Shown here: positions 9,475-18,538 of the stretch, piece by piece
Numbering within the stretch: position 1 is the first letter of the stretch
Layout of the letters: each line of letters opens with the position of its first letter
Assembly (NCBI GenBank): GCA_903915625.1
Contig: CAIWTN010000015.1
Coordinates: 31,120 to 95,119 of the forward strand
DNA length: 64,000 nucleotides
Source of the DNA: an uncultured Pseudomonadota bacterium
Lineage (GTDB): Bacteria; Bdellovibrionota_B; Oligoflexia; Oligoflexales; CAIYRB01
Reading direction: 5' to 3'
Program-made: the position numbers and the translations under genes
The notes under the pieces: generated by a model
What the model was told of the DNA's origin: nothing
Database searches by the model: none
The model's input: the letters and a program-made list of their open reading frames with translations, nothing else

Positions 9475-12465
9475 GTGCGAGCTTTTTCATCCCTCGTTGC
9501 CTGGACGAGTTTTATGATGGCCATGGTGCTGTCGCCGCGAGCAGCCGCAGCGACCTGGCGGCCGGCCGATGACTTAATTCCAGCCTCAGCCCTGGAGCGC
9601 CTTGCCGAGCGTTACCCAACCATTCGGGACGCTAATGAACTTGAAAACCTGCTTCTTGATATCGGACGTCGCCAACAAATGCTGCGTCTGGAAGCAAGAT
9701 TTGAAAATGGAACGTGGGTCATTGACGGAACGCCCGCGACTCTAATTTCGGATCTGGAAGTGCGGGTCACTGCCCGCATGATGACCCAGCTCGTGTACGC
9801 ATCGCTGCAAAACTATATTGGGCAAGTAGACTCTCCAGAGTCACGGGTTAAAGTCGTCGATGTGGTGCAGCGCTACATGCATCGGCACGGATATCCCTGG
9901 TCTAGCACTAATCTGAAAACTAGTAAAAATGAAGAGGGTACCGTCTACGATATCGCTGTAGATGAAGGCACGCCCTGCGTACTTGATCGCATCGATATAG
10001 GATTCAAATTACCTGTTGGAACAAAGCTAGATATTAGGCCCGGCGACTCCTGCGACCTGGAACTCGTCGACACAGCTATTAGCGATTTGGAAACTCAACT
10101 CCGAGATAACGGATTCAGTCAAGTTAAGCTCAACTCTCCAGTGATCTCGTTTCACCCTAGACCAGCGACAGCATCTCTGACAGTAACTGGGACACTCGGC
10201 CAGCGTATCAGTTATGAAATCGTCGATGATAGCCACAGATTCTTGCTCGACGATCTATTTGGCGACGAAGATCTCACCGCAATTGATCCGACAATAGTCA
10301 GTCCTGATGCTATGACGGCCGAGCTTGCACGACGCTACCGCAACCGTGGATTTCTTGATGTAATTATTAAGGGACCGACACCCAAGACGGAAAACAGCGA
10401 TGCTATCGTTTACGTTTACCACGTTAATCCAGGCAGACAATATGTGCTAAAGAGCGTTCAATTCGAGGGAGTCACGGTCTTTTCCCAAAAGCAGCTCATG
10501 GAAATCATTGGAGTTGGAAGACTTTGGCAAAGCTCACAGCCTTATAACTATGAAGAAATCCAACAAGGCCTCATGGCTCTCCGCGCAAAATATCAACAAG
10601 AAGGCTACTGGGATGTCGACATCCATGACCCAGGAACCGGCCAACGCGACAAAGAGACAGGATCGATTCGACTCACGATTGCGGTCAATGAAGGGACACC
10701 AAGAAAACTTGCCGAAGTCAGAATTGTTGGCAACAGGGCCCTGACAAGTGCAGAGATCCTAGAGATCCTAAATATGCCTACTGAGGCGCCTGTCGATCGC
10801 GCCAAGATCCTGGATTTTCAGCAAAAAATACGCACTGCGTACGTCGCCAAAGGCTACCTTTACAGTGACGTTCAAATAGAATTAAAGGCTCAAGAACGCA
10901 AACGCACCCAATGGCTTGAGTTACTTGTAAACATTGTGGAAGGTCAGCGCGTACGTTTTGGCGACATCAACATAGTCGGCTTAACCAGGACCCATGAAAA
11001 AGTCGTACGTCGTGAATTACTGTTCCACAGCGGTGACTGGTACGAGCCAGAATTGATCAGTAATACGCGTCAAGCCTTGAACCGCCTAGGCATTTTCAGA
11101 TCGGTTCAGATAGTACCGACAGATCGAAACGCAATCGCAGATAAAGAGCCAGAACTTGATATCAACATAGACATCCGTGAAGGACGCCCTGGTTCAGTCG
11201 CTTATGGTCCTGGATGGAGCTTAATCCGCGGTTGGAACTACGAAGCCGAGGCTGCCTACAACAATATTGGAGGTGTCGGACGGCAGGCATCTATTCGTGG
11301 CTCTATTAGCCAAGAGCGAAATCAATACGGCATCGGCCCACGAACTTTGCTGGGACGAAAAATTGGTATCGGCTATACAGAGCCATTCGTCTTGAACCTG
11401 CCTATTGATGCGTCAGTACGGTCCAAACAAGAGGCATTTTGGGACGGAAAATTGTGGACACTCAGCTTCAGTGGTGAATTGGAATTTAAGTATAAATTTC
11501 GTCGATTATTGCCAAACAGTTTTGTGTCTGCTTTCTACGGACAGAAGATTGCAAATGTCGAAGGTTCGGCGCTGCAGCTGGCAAACCTTGTCGCCAACAA
11601 TGAGCACGTAGGATCTCTTGGGCTCCGCTTTAATATTGACCGCCGCAATAATCTAAAATTCCCAACTGCCGGCTACGTCGCAAATACGGAAGCGTCATGG
11701 GCCAGATACGAACTCAACGGAGATGTGCGCTATTTTCGCTGGGACATTGGAATCGGCCGCTATTTCGACCTAACAAACGATTCCGTGTTCGCTCTTGGGA
11801 TTTACGGAACTGGCTACGACGACATCCAGCGCAAGGGCAATAAAATAGGGATTCTACCGCAGCAAGAGCGCCTATCATCGGGCGATGACACAGTACGGGG
11901 CTTCCCAATCGCCAGCCTCGGCCCTTTGGTGAAAGCGCCAGTATTTACCGACAACGGCACATGCAATGTCAATTACAATAGATCTTCCTTGTTCGGGACA
12001 AATCGACTTTCGATAAAAACCGAGATTAGGCACAAATTCAGCGACGTCTGGGCCGCAACTGGGTTTGTAGATAATGGGAACGTATTCCTATCACCCGAGC
12101 AAATGAATCGATTCCAGGAGGCCTACAGCGGCCCCGTCACGGATCCAAACTTAGCTCAGCACCCAAATTGCCGAAACTATGCCCCGGCGCCGGTTCGCAC
12201 GATTGAGGATAACTTCGCCTACAAATTTTCGGATCTCGCGAGAAATCCCTCTTATCTTTGGTCGCGAAACTACTATTCCTATGGTGGATCACTCGACTTT
12301 CTCACGGCGCTCGGCTCGATAAATATTACTTACGGCCTACCTTGGCGAGAGCCTAAGACACAAGCGTGTCGTGATGACCCCAAACAGTGTAACCGAAGGG
12401 CACGACAAACCGGCCCTTGGTTTAGTCGCGGTGAATTTCTAGTCAACATCGGTGCTCGCTTCTAA
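9475..12465 (+). CDS. Omp85-family outer membrane assembly protein (BamA/TamA-like) with several POTRA domains
   Basis: 996 residues with a signal peptide (MRAFSSLVAWTSFMMAMVL, ending AAA-A), which supports the GTG start. At least four POTRA-like units are visible. Three are clear: LKSVQFEGV..., AEVRIVGNRALTS... and FGDINIVGLTRT... (residues ~320-560). A divergent one lies at ~165-230. The C-terminal ~420 residues form the 16-stranded barrel, with the conserved loop-6 motif VRGF at ~808 and a terminal aromatic beta-signal (NIGARF). Omp85 proteins insert beta-barrels into the outer membrane. Proximity to a TamB-like gene and the non-canonical POTRA region suggest a TamA-like rather than the main BamA role, but the sequence does not settle this. 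Divergent from the phosphatase gene across a 216-bp gap. Confidence 0.88.
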   Translation: MRAFSSLVAWTSFMMAMVLSPRAAAATWRPADDLIPASALERLAERYPTIRDANELENLLLDIGRRQQMLRLEARFENGTWVIDGTPATLISDLEVRVTARMMTQLVYASLQNYIGQVDSPESRVKVVDVVQRYMHRHGYPWSSTNLKTSKNEEGTVYDIAVDEGTPCVLDRIDIGFKLPVGTKLDIRPGDSCDLELVDTAISDLETQLRDNGFSQVKLNSPVISFHPRPATASLTVTGTLGQRISYEIVDDSHRFLLDDLFGDEDLTAIDPTIVSPDAMTAELARRYRNRGFLDVIIKGPTPKTENSDAIVYVYHVNPGRQYVLKSVQFEGVTVFSQKQLMEIIGVGRLWQSSQPYNYEEIQQGLMALRAKYQQEGYWDVDIHDPGTGQRDKETGSIRLTIAVNEGTPRKLAEVRIVGNRALTSAEILEILNMPTEAPVDRAKILDFQQKIRTAYVAKGYLYSDVQIELKAQERKRTQWLELLVNIVEGQRVRFGDINIVGLTRTHEKVVRRELLFHSGDWYEPELISNTRQALNRLGIFRSVQIVPTDRNAIADKEPELDINIDIREGRPGSVAYGPGWSLIRGWNYEAEAAYNNIGGVGRQASIRGSISQERNQYGIGPRTLLGRKIGIGYTEPFVLNLPIDASVRSKQEAFWDGKLWTLSFSGELEFKYKFRRLLPNSFVSAFYGQKIANVEGSALQLANLVANNEHVGSLGLRFNIDRRNNLKFPTAGYVANTEASWARYELNGDVRYFRWDIGIGRYFDLTNDSVFALGIYGTGYDDIQRKGNKIGILPQQERLSSGDDTVRGFPIASLGPLVKAPVFTDNGTCNVNYNRSSLFGTNRLSIKTEIRHKFSDVWAATGFVDNGNVFLSPEQMNRFQEAYSGPVTDPNLAQHPNCRNYAPAPVRTIEDNFAYKFSDLARNPSYLWSRNYYSYGGSLDFLTALGSINITYGLPWREPKTQACRDDPKQCNRRARQTGPWFSRGEFLVNIGARF

Positions 12466-12502
12466 AGAACAGCTGCGCTAGCCAACGCAATGGGCTGCGA
12501 TA

Positions 12503-14002
12503 TTATGGCAGTAGACCTTTAGAAGTTACGTCGCGAAACACTGATACAGCTGAGCGCGGAATCCTGCGTTTCATTTCGTCCTTGGGGTCAACTTGAAATA
12601 AACCAAATTGACTATTGGTCCCATGATTCCATTCGTAATTATCCATCAGTGTCCAATAGAAATACCCACGGACATCAATACCTTCGTGTAGGGCTTGCCG
12701 CGTTGCTGCTAAGGTACCAAGCAACCAGCGCCGGGGCTTATCTTCATCATTGACTGCGTCACAGCCAGTTTCCGTAACGTAAATCGGCAATCCATAACGA
12801 GACTCTTCTCGCAAAACTTGTAACAGTCCATCAGGCGCATTGCGGTCAAATACGCCATCTAGCGGATCAAAAGTTAACAGCGACGAGATTCGACTGGATC
12901 TACCCGGAAGAAACTTCGGGGGAGTGAGCCTGACGTAGTAATTGACACCAACGAAGTCTAAACGGCCTGCCAGGTCAGGTCGATGCACTACGCGACCGTT
13001 CCAATCACGATCAAGACGCCCAAGGGTGATCGCATTCATGAATTGATCATGGAACAGATAGCGCAGATTTTCAGCGACTACCGCATCTACTTGCCTATCG
13101 GTGGCAGCCCTGATTGCAAAAAAGGAGTATGCAATTCCGACGTTAGCGGGTCGATCGCCAGGTGCTCGTGACCAAATATCGACACTATGAATGGCATCAT
13201 ACATTCTGGCGTGCGCCTCGATCATAGCGAGGTTAGCAACTTTGGCAGCTTCGATATGCATGTAGACACCGGGTGGATTGGTACGCTCAGGCGTTGGCAA
13301 TAAATAGCTGGGAAGAACTACCGCGGAAAACGGCTCATTCAAGGTTAACCAATCATCGACTTCGGCACCGAACTCCTGCGCAGCGAATGCAGCAAATTTC
13401 GTAATTTCAGCGACGATGCTTTCTCGGCCCGCCCACCCCCGATTTACGCAAGTGCGCAAGCTGAAGTGACACCCCACTGCGTCATGAATCCAATTGGGCA
13501 AAGTGTAATGGTTGAGCGTAACCATTGGTGTCAGCTTCTGCTCCTGCATCGCCTTAAAAAGATCGTGATAATAGGCCAGGGCTGGCGCTGAGGCGAGTTG
13601 ACGCAACTTATCGTACCCATCTACGTCAACAGTTGATTGCGGGAAGAGTCGACTCCACTCAAGGGACACGCGCATAGCGTTATTGCCTAATTCCTTGCTA
13701 GCTAAGGCCAAATCATCACGGTAGGTTTCGAGGAATCCAGGCCCTACCTTTGGGGAATCGCCGCTCATGAAGAGCAGAGGATCATGAACAGTCCATGGGG
13801 ACGTTATAAACTCGTACCAATCGGAAGACCTATCCTCGCAAACTTCGCCGGCGAGGTGCAGGCACCCCATCTCAACTTGAAATCCGGCGATTGCGGTACC
13901 CATGAGAAAGTTTGGCGGTATCGGCATCGGTTCTTGTTCTGCCGCTATAGCTAGGTTAGCGGTTACTACCGACGCCAAAAGGACCGTGAGCATACTTGCC
14001 AT
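12503..14002 (-). CDS. Exported glycoside hydrolase family 1 (beta-glucosidase/beta-galactosidase type)
   Basis: 499 residues. It starts with a signal peptide (hydrophobic to AIAA-E, residues 1-21), unusual because most bacterial GH1 enzymes are cytoplasmic. The GH1 acid/base motif TLNEPFSA places Glu223, and the nucleophile is in YVTETGCD (Glu411; the common form is TENG). FLMGTAIAGFQVEMG at the N-terminus matches the family's substrate-pocket signature (GxATAxxQ-E, slightly changed), and YFYWTLMDNYEWNHG near the C-terminus is the usual GH1 aglycone-site motif. Start ATG with GGAG six bases upstream. Divergent from galT-galK, which suggests that it releases galactose or glucose from beta-glycosides in the periplasm for use by the Leloir enzymes. 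Substrate not certain. Confidence 0.88.
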   Translation of the reverse strand: MASMLTVLLASVVTANLAIAAEQEPMPIPPNFLMGTAIAGFQVEMGCLHLAGEVCEDRSSDWYEFITSPWTVHDPLLFMSGDSPKVGPGFLETYRDDLALASKELGNNAMRVSLEWSRLFPQSTVDVDGYDKLRQLASAPALAYYHDLFKAMQEQKLTPMVTLNHYTLPNWIHDAVGCHFSLRTCVNRGWAGRESIVAEITKFAAFAAQEFGAEVDDWLTLNEPFSAVVLPSYLLPTPERTNPPGVYMHIEAAKVANLAMIEAHARMYDAIHSVDIWSRAPGDRPANVGIAYSFFAIRAATDRQVDAVVAENLRYLFHDQFMNAITLGRLDRDWNGRVVHRPDLAGRLDFVGVNYYVRLTPPKFLPGRSSRISSLLTFDPLDGVFDRNAPDGLLQVLREESRYGLPIYVTETGCDAVNDEDKPRRWLLGTLAATRQALHEGIDVRGYFYWTLMDNYEWNHGTNSQFGLFQVDPKDEMKRRIPRSAVSVFRDVTSKGLLP

Positions 14003-14083
14003 AACGGACTCCGCCTAAGAAACGCTGCCAGTTGCCGCAGCATTCCTATGTTTATCCCAGCCGAATAGATTAAGTCGACTAGC

Positions 14084-14113
14084 CTGATGACTGATTGATT
14101 ATGTGGTTATACT
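14084..14113 (+). promoter_or_regulatory. Possible sigma70-like promoter for galT-galK
   Basis: The intergenic region has TATACT at 14108-14113, close to a consensus -10 box, with a weak -35-like CTGATG at 14084-14089, 18 bases upstream. It sits about 100 bp before the galT start, in the divergent gap shared with the GH1 gene. Pattern match only; no operator was recognised. Confidence 0.25.
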
Positions 14114-14215
14114 ATGTGAAATAATAGCGATGCTGCAATAGGCAGGTAGCTTCTATTCAGACCATACCACCGGGAATCCGGTTGTCTTTAATTTAAAAGG
14201 AAAAATGATAACACG

Positions 14216-15304
14216 ATGCATAGGCAGCAATTATCTAAACCTGATGGCCGCAAACTAATTCTTTATTCACGCCGCCCTATGCTCGATATCACCCGCGCAC
14301 CTTCCCCAAGGTCAACCGCTGTAGATGCCAACCCTCATTTAAGGTGGCATCCTTTGCGTGGGGAGTGGATCACATATGCCTCGCATCGCCAGGACCGAAC
14401 TTTTCTTCCTCCACCTGAATACAGCCCGCTGGCTCCAAGTAATGACCCGAACTTCCCCACGGAGTTGCCACTGGGAGACTATGAAGTGGCAGTCTTTGAT
14501 AATTTGTTCCCATCTCTTAGTCTAAACTCTCACGATGCACCAAAATTAGACGTTCCCACGCGACCCGGCACTGGTCACTGCGAGGTAGTTGTATTCACCC
14601 AAGATGCTACTACTAGCCTGGGACGCCTGCCCGTGAGTCATATTGACCTACTGATCGAAGTTTGGGGAGAACGCTACACAGAGTTAGGGAAAAATCCAGA
14701 TATCAAATATGTCATGCCATTCGAGAATCGTGGCGTCGAGGTTGGCGTAACTCTCCACCACCCGCACGGTCAGATTTATGCCTACCCTGTCGTGCCGCCT
14801 ATTCCCGCGAAGGAGATGGAACAGCAGAAGGCCTACCTAGAGCAGCATGGCCGTGGCCTACTTGAAGATATGATCAATGACGAGCTACAAGATGCCCGCC
14901 GTATCATCTTCGCCGGTGAGCACGTCGTCGCGTTTGTCCCGATTTGTGCTAGGTATAGCTATGAAATCTGGATTGCTCCAAAGCGCGCAGCCCCTTCGCT
15001 TGCTGCACTGACTGCGGAGGAGCGCCGTGAACTAGCACTGGCTCTGAAAACAGTATTATTGAAATATGATGGTCTATGGAACAAGCCATTCCCCTATCTC
15101 ATGGTAATCCATCAAGCGCCAACGGACGGCAATGACCATCCTGAAGCTCATGTGCACATCGAGATCTATCCTCCTTACCGGACACAAAATAAACTTAAGT
15201 ATCTGGCTGGTACTGAAATCGGAGCAGGATTCTTTGCATCAGACAGTTTGCCCGAAGAAAAGGCGCAAGAGCTGAAGGCGATCCTCATCAACTTGGAAGC
15301 TTAG
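14216..15304 (+). CDS. galT: Galactose-1-phosphate uridylyltransferase
   Basis: 362 residues, the normal length. The active-site HPHGQ motif is at 182-186, with His184 the expected uridylylated nucleophile. The C-terminal HIT-like [13 protein letters not shown] segment and the N-terminal [14 protein letters not shown] (compare NPLTGQWILVSPHR in known GalT) are both present. The Cys pair that binds structural zinc in the E. coli enzyme is not seen, as in many other bacterial GalTs. It swaps UMP between UDP-glucose and galactose-1-phosphate in the Leloir pathway. A later ATG at 14279 (MLDITRAP) is an alternative start, since residues 1-21 are not family-like. Followed 11 bp later by galK, so one operon; no galE is present in the window. 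Confidence 0.95.
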   Translation: MHRQQLSKPDGRKLILYSRRPMLDITRAPSPRSTAVDANPHLRWHPLRGEWITYASHRQDRTFLPPPEYSPLAPSNDPNFPTELPLGDYEVAVFDNLFPSLSLNSHDAPKLDVPTRPGTGHCEVVVFTQDATTSLGRLPVSHIDLLIEVWGERYTELGKNPDIKYVMPFENRGVEVGVTLHHPHGQIYAYPVVPPIPAKEMEQQKAYLEQHGRGLLEDMINDELQDARRIIFAGEHVVAFVPICARYSYEIWIAPKRAAPSLAALTAEERRELALALKTVLLKYDGLWNKPFPYLMVIHQAPTDGNDHPEAHVHIEIYPPYRTQNKLKYLAGTEIGAGFFASDSLPEEKAQELKAILINLEA

Positions 15305-15315
15305 GAAGGTCTAGA

Positions 15316-16401
15316 ATGTCTTTTGAGAAATCCTTCAATAGTTCGCCTAGCATAGTACTCACCACCCCCGGACGCGTGAATCTAATCGGTGAGCACACGG
15401 ACTATAATGACGGTTTTGTATTGCCAACTGTGATTCCGCAGTCAACCAAGATTGAACTGTCCGGGCGAGGCGGCTCACGAGTACGTGTGGCTAGCCTAAA
15501 TATGGCTGCGAGCGGCATAGAGTCCTATATGCTCGGCGAGGAAGTAAACAACGGTGGCTGGCTAGCCTATATTCAGGGAGTCACGCAGGTTCTAGCCAAA
15601 TCAGGATTTAAAATCTCTGGCTTTGACGCGTTTATTCAATCAACGGTCCCAACCGGCGCCGGCCTATCCTCAAGCGCTGCTCTAATTGTTGGCTTAATCA
15701 AGGCACTAAGACTAGCCTACCAACTTGACTTGACTGACAAGGCCATCGCCTTGCTAGCACAACGGGTCGAGAATGAATTTGTCGGCGCCCACGTTGGGAT
15801 TATGGACCAAATGGCAGTTAGCTTGGCTGCACCTGGCCAAGCACTTTTTTTAGATACTAGATCTCTAGAATTCAAATTAATCAAGTTACCAAAACACCTC
15901 GGGCTCATCGTCATCAACTCAGGCATTAAGCATAGTAATATAGGCGGCGGTTATAGTGAGCGGCGGCAATCTTGCGAGGAAAGCGCCAAGTTTATGGGCG
16001 TGCGCGCTCTGCGAGACGTGAGTATTGACGACACGCGGAAGATGATGCTGCTACCGCCACTGCTAGCAAAGAGGGCACACCATGTTATCACTGAGAATGC
16101 CCGCGTTGTTGCCGCTGTTAGCGCTCTTCAGGCCGGGGATCTAACCCGCCTTGGAGCGTTGTTCAAAGAGTCCCATGCCTCAATGCGAGATGACTATGAA
16201 GTCTCAATCCCCGAGATCGACATACTTGTCGAGATCGCCTGCGCTGACCCAGCGGTGTATGGCGCTCGCTTGACCGGCGGAGGATTTGGCGGCTCGATAG
16301 TTGCCTTAGCGAATGCACAAGACGCAGCTGCTGCCGCCAAGCGAATCGCAGATCGCTTTGAGCTACGCACAGGTCATAAAGCCACTGTTCTGGTCCCCTA
16401 G
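15316..16401 (+). CDS. galK: Galactokinase
   Basis: 361 residues of GHMP kinase family. It shows the galactokinase signature GRVNLIGEHTDYNDGFVLP near the N-terminus (sugar binding, Glu-His-x-Asp), the ATP-binding PTGAGLSSSAAL motif (~115-126) and the C-terminal TGGGFGGSIVAL motif. It phosphorylates galactose at C1 to feed GalT. Start ATG has AGGAAGG about six bases upstream. Co-transcribed with galT (11-bp gap). Convergent with the lipoprotein gene at 16445; an 8-bp inverted repeat overlaps both stop codons. Confidence 0.96.
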   Translation: MSFEKSFNSSPSIVLTTPGRVNLIGEHTDYNDGFVLPTVIPQSTKIELSGRGGSRVRVASLNMAASGIESYMLGEEVNNGGWLAYIQGVTQVLAKSGFKISGFDAFIQSTVPTGAGLSSSAALIVGLIKALRLAYQLDLTDKAIALLAQRVENEFVGAHVGIMDQMAVSLAAPGQALFLDTRSLEFKLIKLPKHLGLIVINSGIKHSNIGGGYSERRQSCEESAKFMGVRALRDVSIDDTRKMMLLPPLLAKRAHHVITENARVVAAVSALQAGDLTRLGALFKESHASMRDDYEVSIPEIDILVEIACADPAVYGARLTGGGFGGSIVALANAQDAAAAAKRIADRFELRTGHKATVLVP

Positions 16402-16449
16402 TGCCTTGCTGATGGGTGATGAAATTATCTCGAACCAATGAGCACTAGG
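16397..16449. repeat. 8-bp inverted repeat spanning the convergent galK/lipoprotein stops
   Basis: CCTAGTGC at 16397-16404 is mirrored exactly by GCACTAGG at 16442-16449, with 37 bases between. The arms cover the stop codons of the two convergent genes. It lacks a T-run, so it is not a classic intrinsic terminator; it could still form an mRNA 3'-end stem in either direction. Confidence 0.4.
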
Positions 16450-17224
16450 TGCCCACTTCATTCGACGACAACTCCGCAGCCGAGCAGACACTGGAATAGG
16501 GCGCAAGGTCAGCATCAGGCTTTGGGTCCATCAAGGAATGCTTACTGCTACTTTCTTGGCCTTGAACAGCTGGACGTTCCATAGCGATTTCCAAGCTACC
16601 TTGGCTAGAAGCAGTATTCGCGTTTTCAAAATCCATCCTTATTGCGGAAAAGGATCCTGCTGCTATAACAACTGCCATTTGCCCCCGCTGAAATACAGTA
16701 CCATTGACCGTATCCAATAATTCAACGGTAAGAACATAACGGCCTGGAGCTAAATCAGTTAGCTTGAGATCTTTAGATTTCGCATCGAATCTCTCGAGAT
16801 AACGATTCAGCGCGAGAGTGTCTTGTCCGCGGCTAGGCAGAATATAAGTGCTATAGTCGCCGCTTTGATGATCCAATACGCGGCTTGCCACCCCTTGGCT
16901 ACAATCGTATTCGGGCAAGGCAACCATTGGGTCTAGCGTAACCAGCACCTGTTTCACCTGAGTTGGCATCATTTTCGGCAGAGTCAAGGACAGCCCCGAC
17001 TGCAACTTTGATGGGCGTGACGAACTGTCACCTACAGAAACCGCAGATGATCTCGCAATGATAGCTCCATCATTTCCTGCGCCGCGACTTTGGGCCAGCT
17101 TTTCGGCTGCTTTTGCACCGGGATTTCTCGCTGGCTCAACCATACATCCACTAAGAGTGAGGCCGATCGCGAGAAGTCGTAGAGGCAAACCTAGCGCATT
17201 TGTGCGCTGAAAGAAGTCTTGCAC
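16445..17224 (-). CDS. Predicted lipoprotein, unknown function
   Basis: 259 residues from a GTG at 17224. This start is chosen because GGAGG lies at 17233-17237, eight bases upstream, and because it places a proper signal sequence (LPLRLLAIGLTLSGC) close to the N-terminus. An upstream ATG at 17284 would add 20 residues ahead of the signal and looks wrong. The lipobox is LSGC, Cys at ~27. The middle (residues ~75-205) is a beta-sandwich-like segment with DLAPGRYVLTVELLD and QRGQMAVVIAAGSFSAIRMDFE, typical of Ig-like or carboxypeptidase-regulatory-like folds. The tail is Ser/Lys/Asp-rich. No specific family recognised. Divergent from the glycerophosphodiesterase gene across an AT-rich region. 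Confidence 0.65.
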   Translation of the reverse strand: MQDFFQRTNALGLPLRLLAIGLTLSGCMVEPARNPGAKAAEKLAQSRGAGNDGAIIARSSAVSVGDSSSRPSKLQSGLSLTLPKMMPTQVKQVLVTLDPMVALPEYDCSQGVASRVLDHQSGDYSTYILPSRGQDTLALNRYLERFDAKSKDLKLTDLAPGRYVLTVELLDTVNGTVFQRGQMAVVIAAGSFSAIRMDFENANTASSQGSLEIAMERPAVQGQESSSKHSLMDPKPDADLAPYSSVCSAAELSSNEVGT

Positions 17225-17232
17225 GATAGTTT

Positions 17233-17237
17233 CCTCC
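17233..17237 (-). promoter_or_regulatory. Shine-Dalgarno GGAGG deciding the GTG start at 17224
   Basis: Reading the minus strand, GGAGG is followed after eight bases by GTG. No comparable site precedes the ATG at 17284, so this site decides the start of the lipoprotein gene. Confidence 0.6.
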
Positions 17238-17378
17238 AAGTGCGATACCGCAATTTTGTCTTCCTGTTTTGGACGTATCGGCAAAATTGCTCGAAAACTT
17301 GAGTCAAAATATTCCCAAAATATCGTAAACTATTAATATTAAAGCAAAATATTGAGCATTTTCGTCAACAGTGCCGCC

Positions 17379-17395
17379 AGCTCTTTATAAGAGCT
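17379..17395 (+). repeat. 7-bp stem-loop in divergent intergenic region
   Basis: AGCTCTT and AAGAGCT flank a three-base TAT loop, giving a perfect 7-bp stem. It lies between the divergent lipoprotein and glycerophosphodiesterase genes. It is followed by TAAAAAG, not a T-run, so a terminator role is unlikely; an operator or mRNA leader element is possible. Confidence 0.4.
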
Positions 17396-17407
17396 TAAAA
17401 AGACTTG

Positions 17408-17474
17408 GTTACCTTAAACTTGACGAGAAATAACTCACGTCTCCTCCACAAGATGCCGAGTCCGTTAAGGTAAC
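17408..17474 (+). repeat. 10-bp inverted repeat plus small hairpin upstream of the GDPD gene
   Basis: GTTACCTTAA (17408-17417) is matched exactly by TTAAGGTAAC (17465-17474), 47 bases apart. Directly after it, ATGCTT (17476-17481) pairs with AAGCAT (17492-17497). Both lie in the 5' leader of the glycerophosphodiesterase gene (start 17515). The spacing fits either a two-site operator or a leader structure. No Pho box consensus was recognised. Confidence 0.4.
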
Positions 17475-17514
17475 GATGCTTAAGTGAGATAAAGCATAAA
17501 CGAGGCAAGCAAAC

Positions 17515-18414
17515 ATGGAACTGAAAACCTTAGCGCTAATCTCTACTGCGACGGCATGCCTTATGAGCGCCACACCGAGTATCGCCAGTCAGCGGCAAAA
17601 TATTGACGTTCAAGGGCACAGGGGATCACGTGCCTCGCATCCTGAAAATACCTTGCCAGCATTTGCACACGCCCTAGAAAGCGGGGCGGACACTCTAGAA
17701 CTCGATTTACAACTGACTAAAGACAACCAACTCGTCGTCTCGCATGATCGTCACGTGTCATCGAAATTATGCCGCTACAGTAACGGCCAAGTCATCTCAA
17801 AGCCAATACCTATCCATAGCCTCACTCTGAAACAGTTAAAAACCTATGACTGTGGCAGCATTCACCAAGAGGCATTTCCTAAGCAAGCATTAGTGCCTCA
17901 TACTGCAATACCCAGTTTGGCGGAAGTCTTTAGTTTCGTTAGCGAATCAACTATTCCGAGCGCTAAATCAGTTAAATTCAACATCGAAATGAAGATAGTG
18001 CCGCGTTTTGTTGGCGAAGGTTCCCACCCCGAACAATTTGCGCAACTGCTGCTCGACACGGCTAAACAGCATGGAATGCTGGACCGCATTACGGTTGAGT
18101 CCTTTGACCACCGTTCTCTTCTGGCCATCAAGCATTTAAACCCAAACATCCCAGTCGCCGCATTATTAGGCGAAGATCTACCAGACTGGCAGGCAGTTAT
18201 CTCAGCGGCAAGAGCCGACATTATTTCACCTAATATGGACTGGGTGACAGCTGAGGCTGTGCAATCCGCTCACGCCGTTGGCGCCCGAGTCATTCCCTAC
18301 TCTGCCAATCATGAGGAAGACTGGAATTACTTAATGGCATGCGGAGTAGACGGCATCATTACCGATGATCCTGCAGCTTTAGTGAACTTTCTAAGAGCTA
18401 AAGGGCTGAGGTAA
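17515..18414 (+). CDS. Exported glycerophosphodiester phosphodiesterase
   Basis: 299 residues with a signal peptide (to about SIASQ, residue 26). The GDPD TIM-barrel catalytic residues are clear: HRG at 35-37, Glu44 in HPENT, Glu62 and Asp64 in LELDLQL, and His77 in SHDRH. The later NIEMK motif and the terminal GVDGIITDDPAAL are also typical. It hydrolyses glycerophosphodiesters to glycerol-3-phosphate and an alcohol in the periplasm, and so is most like GlpQ, though shorter (GlpQ is ~358). Start ATG has GAGG nine bases upstream. The upstream leader carries inverted repeats. The M28 peptidase gene follows 124 bp later on the same strand; both are exported scavenging enzymes. Confidence 0.92.
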   Translation: MELKTLALISTATACLMSATPSIASQRQNIDVQGHRGSRASHPENTLPAFAHALESGADTLELDLQLTKDNQLVVSHDRHVSSKLCRYSNGQVISKPIPIHSLTLKQLKTYDCGSIHQEAFPKQALVPHTAIPSLAEVFSFVSESTIPSAKSVKFNIEMKIVPRFVGEGSHPEQFAQLLLDTAKQHGMLDRITVESFDHRSLLAIKHLNPNIPVAALLGEDLPDWQAVISAARADIISPNMDWVTAEAVQSAHAVGARVIPYSANHEEDWNYLMACGVDGIITDDPAALVNFLRAKGLR

Positions 18415-18538
18415 CTCTGCGTCACTCCCACCTCACGAAACCAACGCCTATCTCGACAACTTGACCAGCCGGCCAATTCAATCTAAACTACATAAAATTT
18501 ATAAATCTCTTGCATTATCATGCAATAAGGGGCCGCTG

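Noticed and set aside
9333..9572. Separate small gene before the Omp85 gene
   Set aside because: It overlaps the signal-peptide region of the Omp85 frame and shows no SD or recognised protein pattern.
16538..16720. Short plus-strand frame inside the lipoprotein gene
   Set aside because: It lies opposite a gene with a clear lipobox and has no SD; treated as shadow.
17379..17395. Intrinsic terminator at the 7-bp stem-loop
   Set aside because: The stem is followed by TAAAAAG rather than a run of T on either strand, so it is listed only as a stem-loop.
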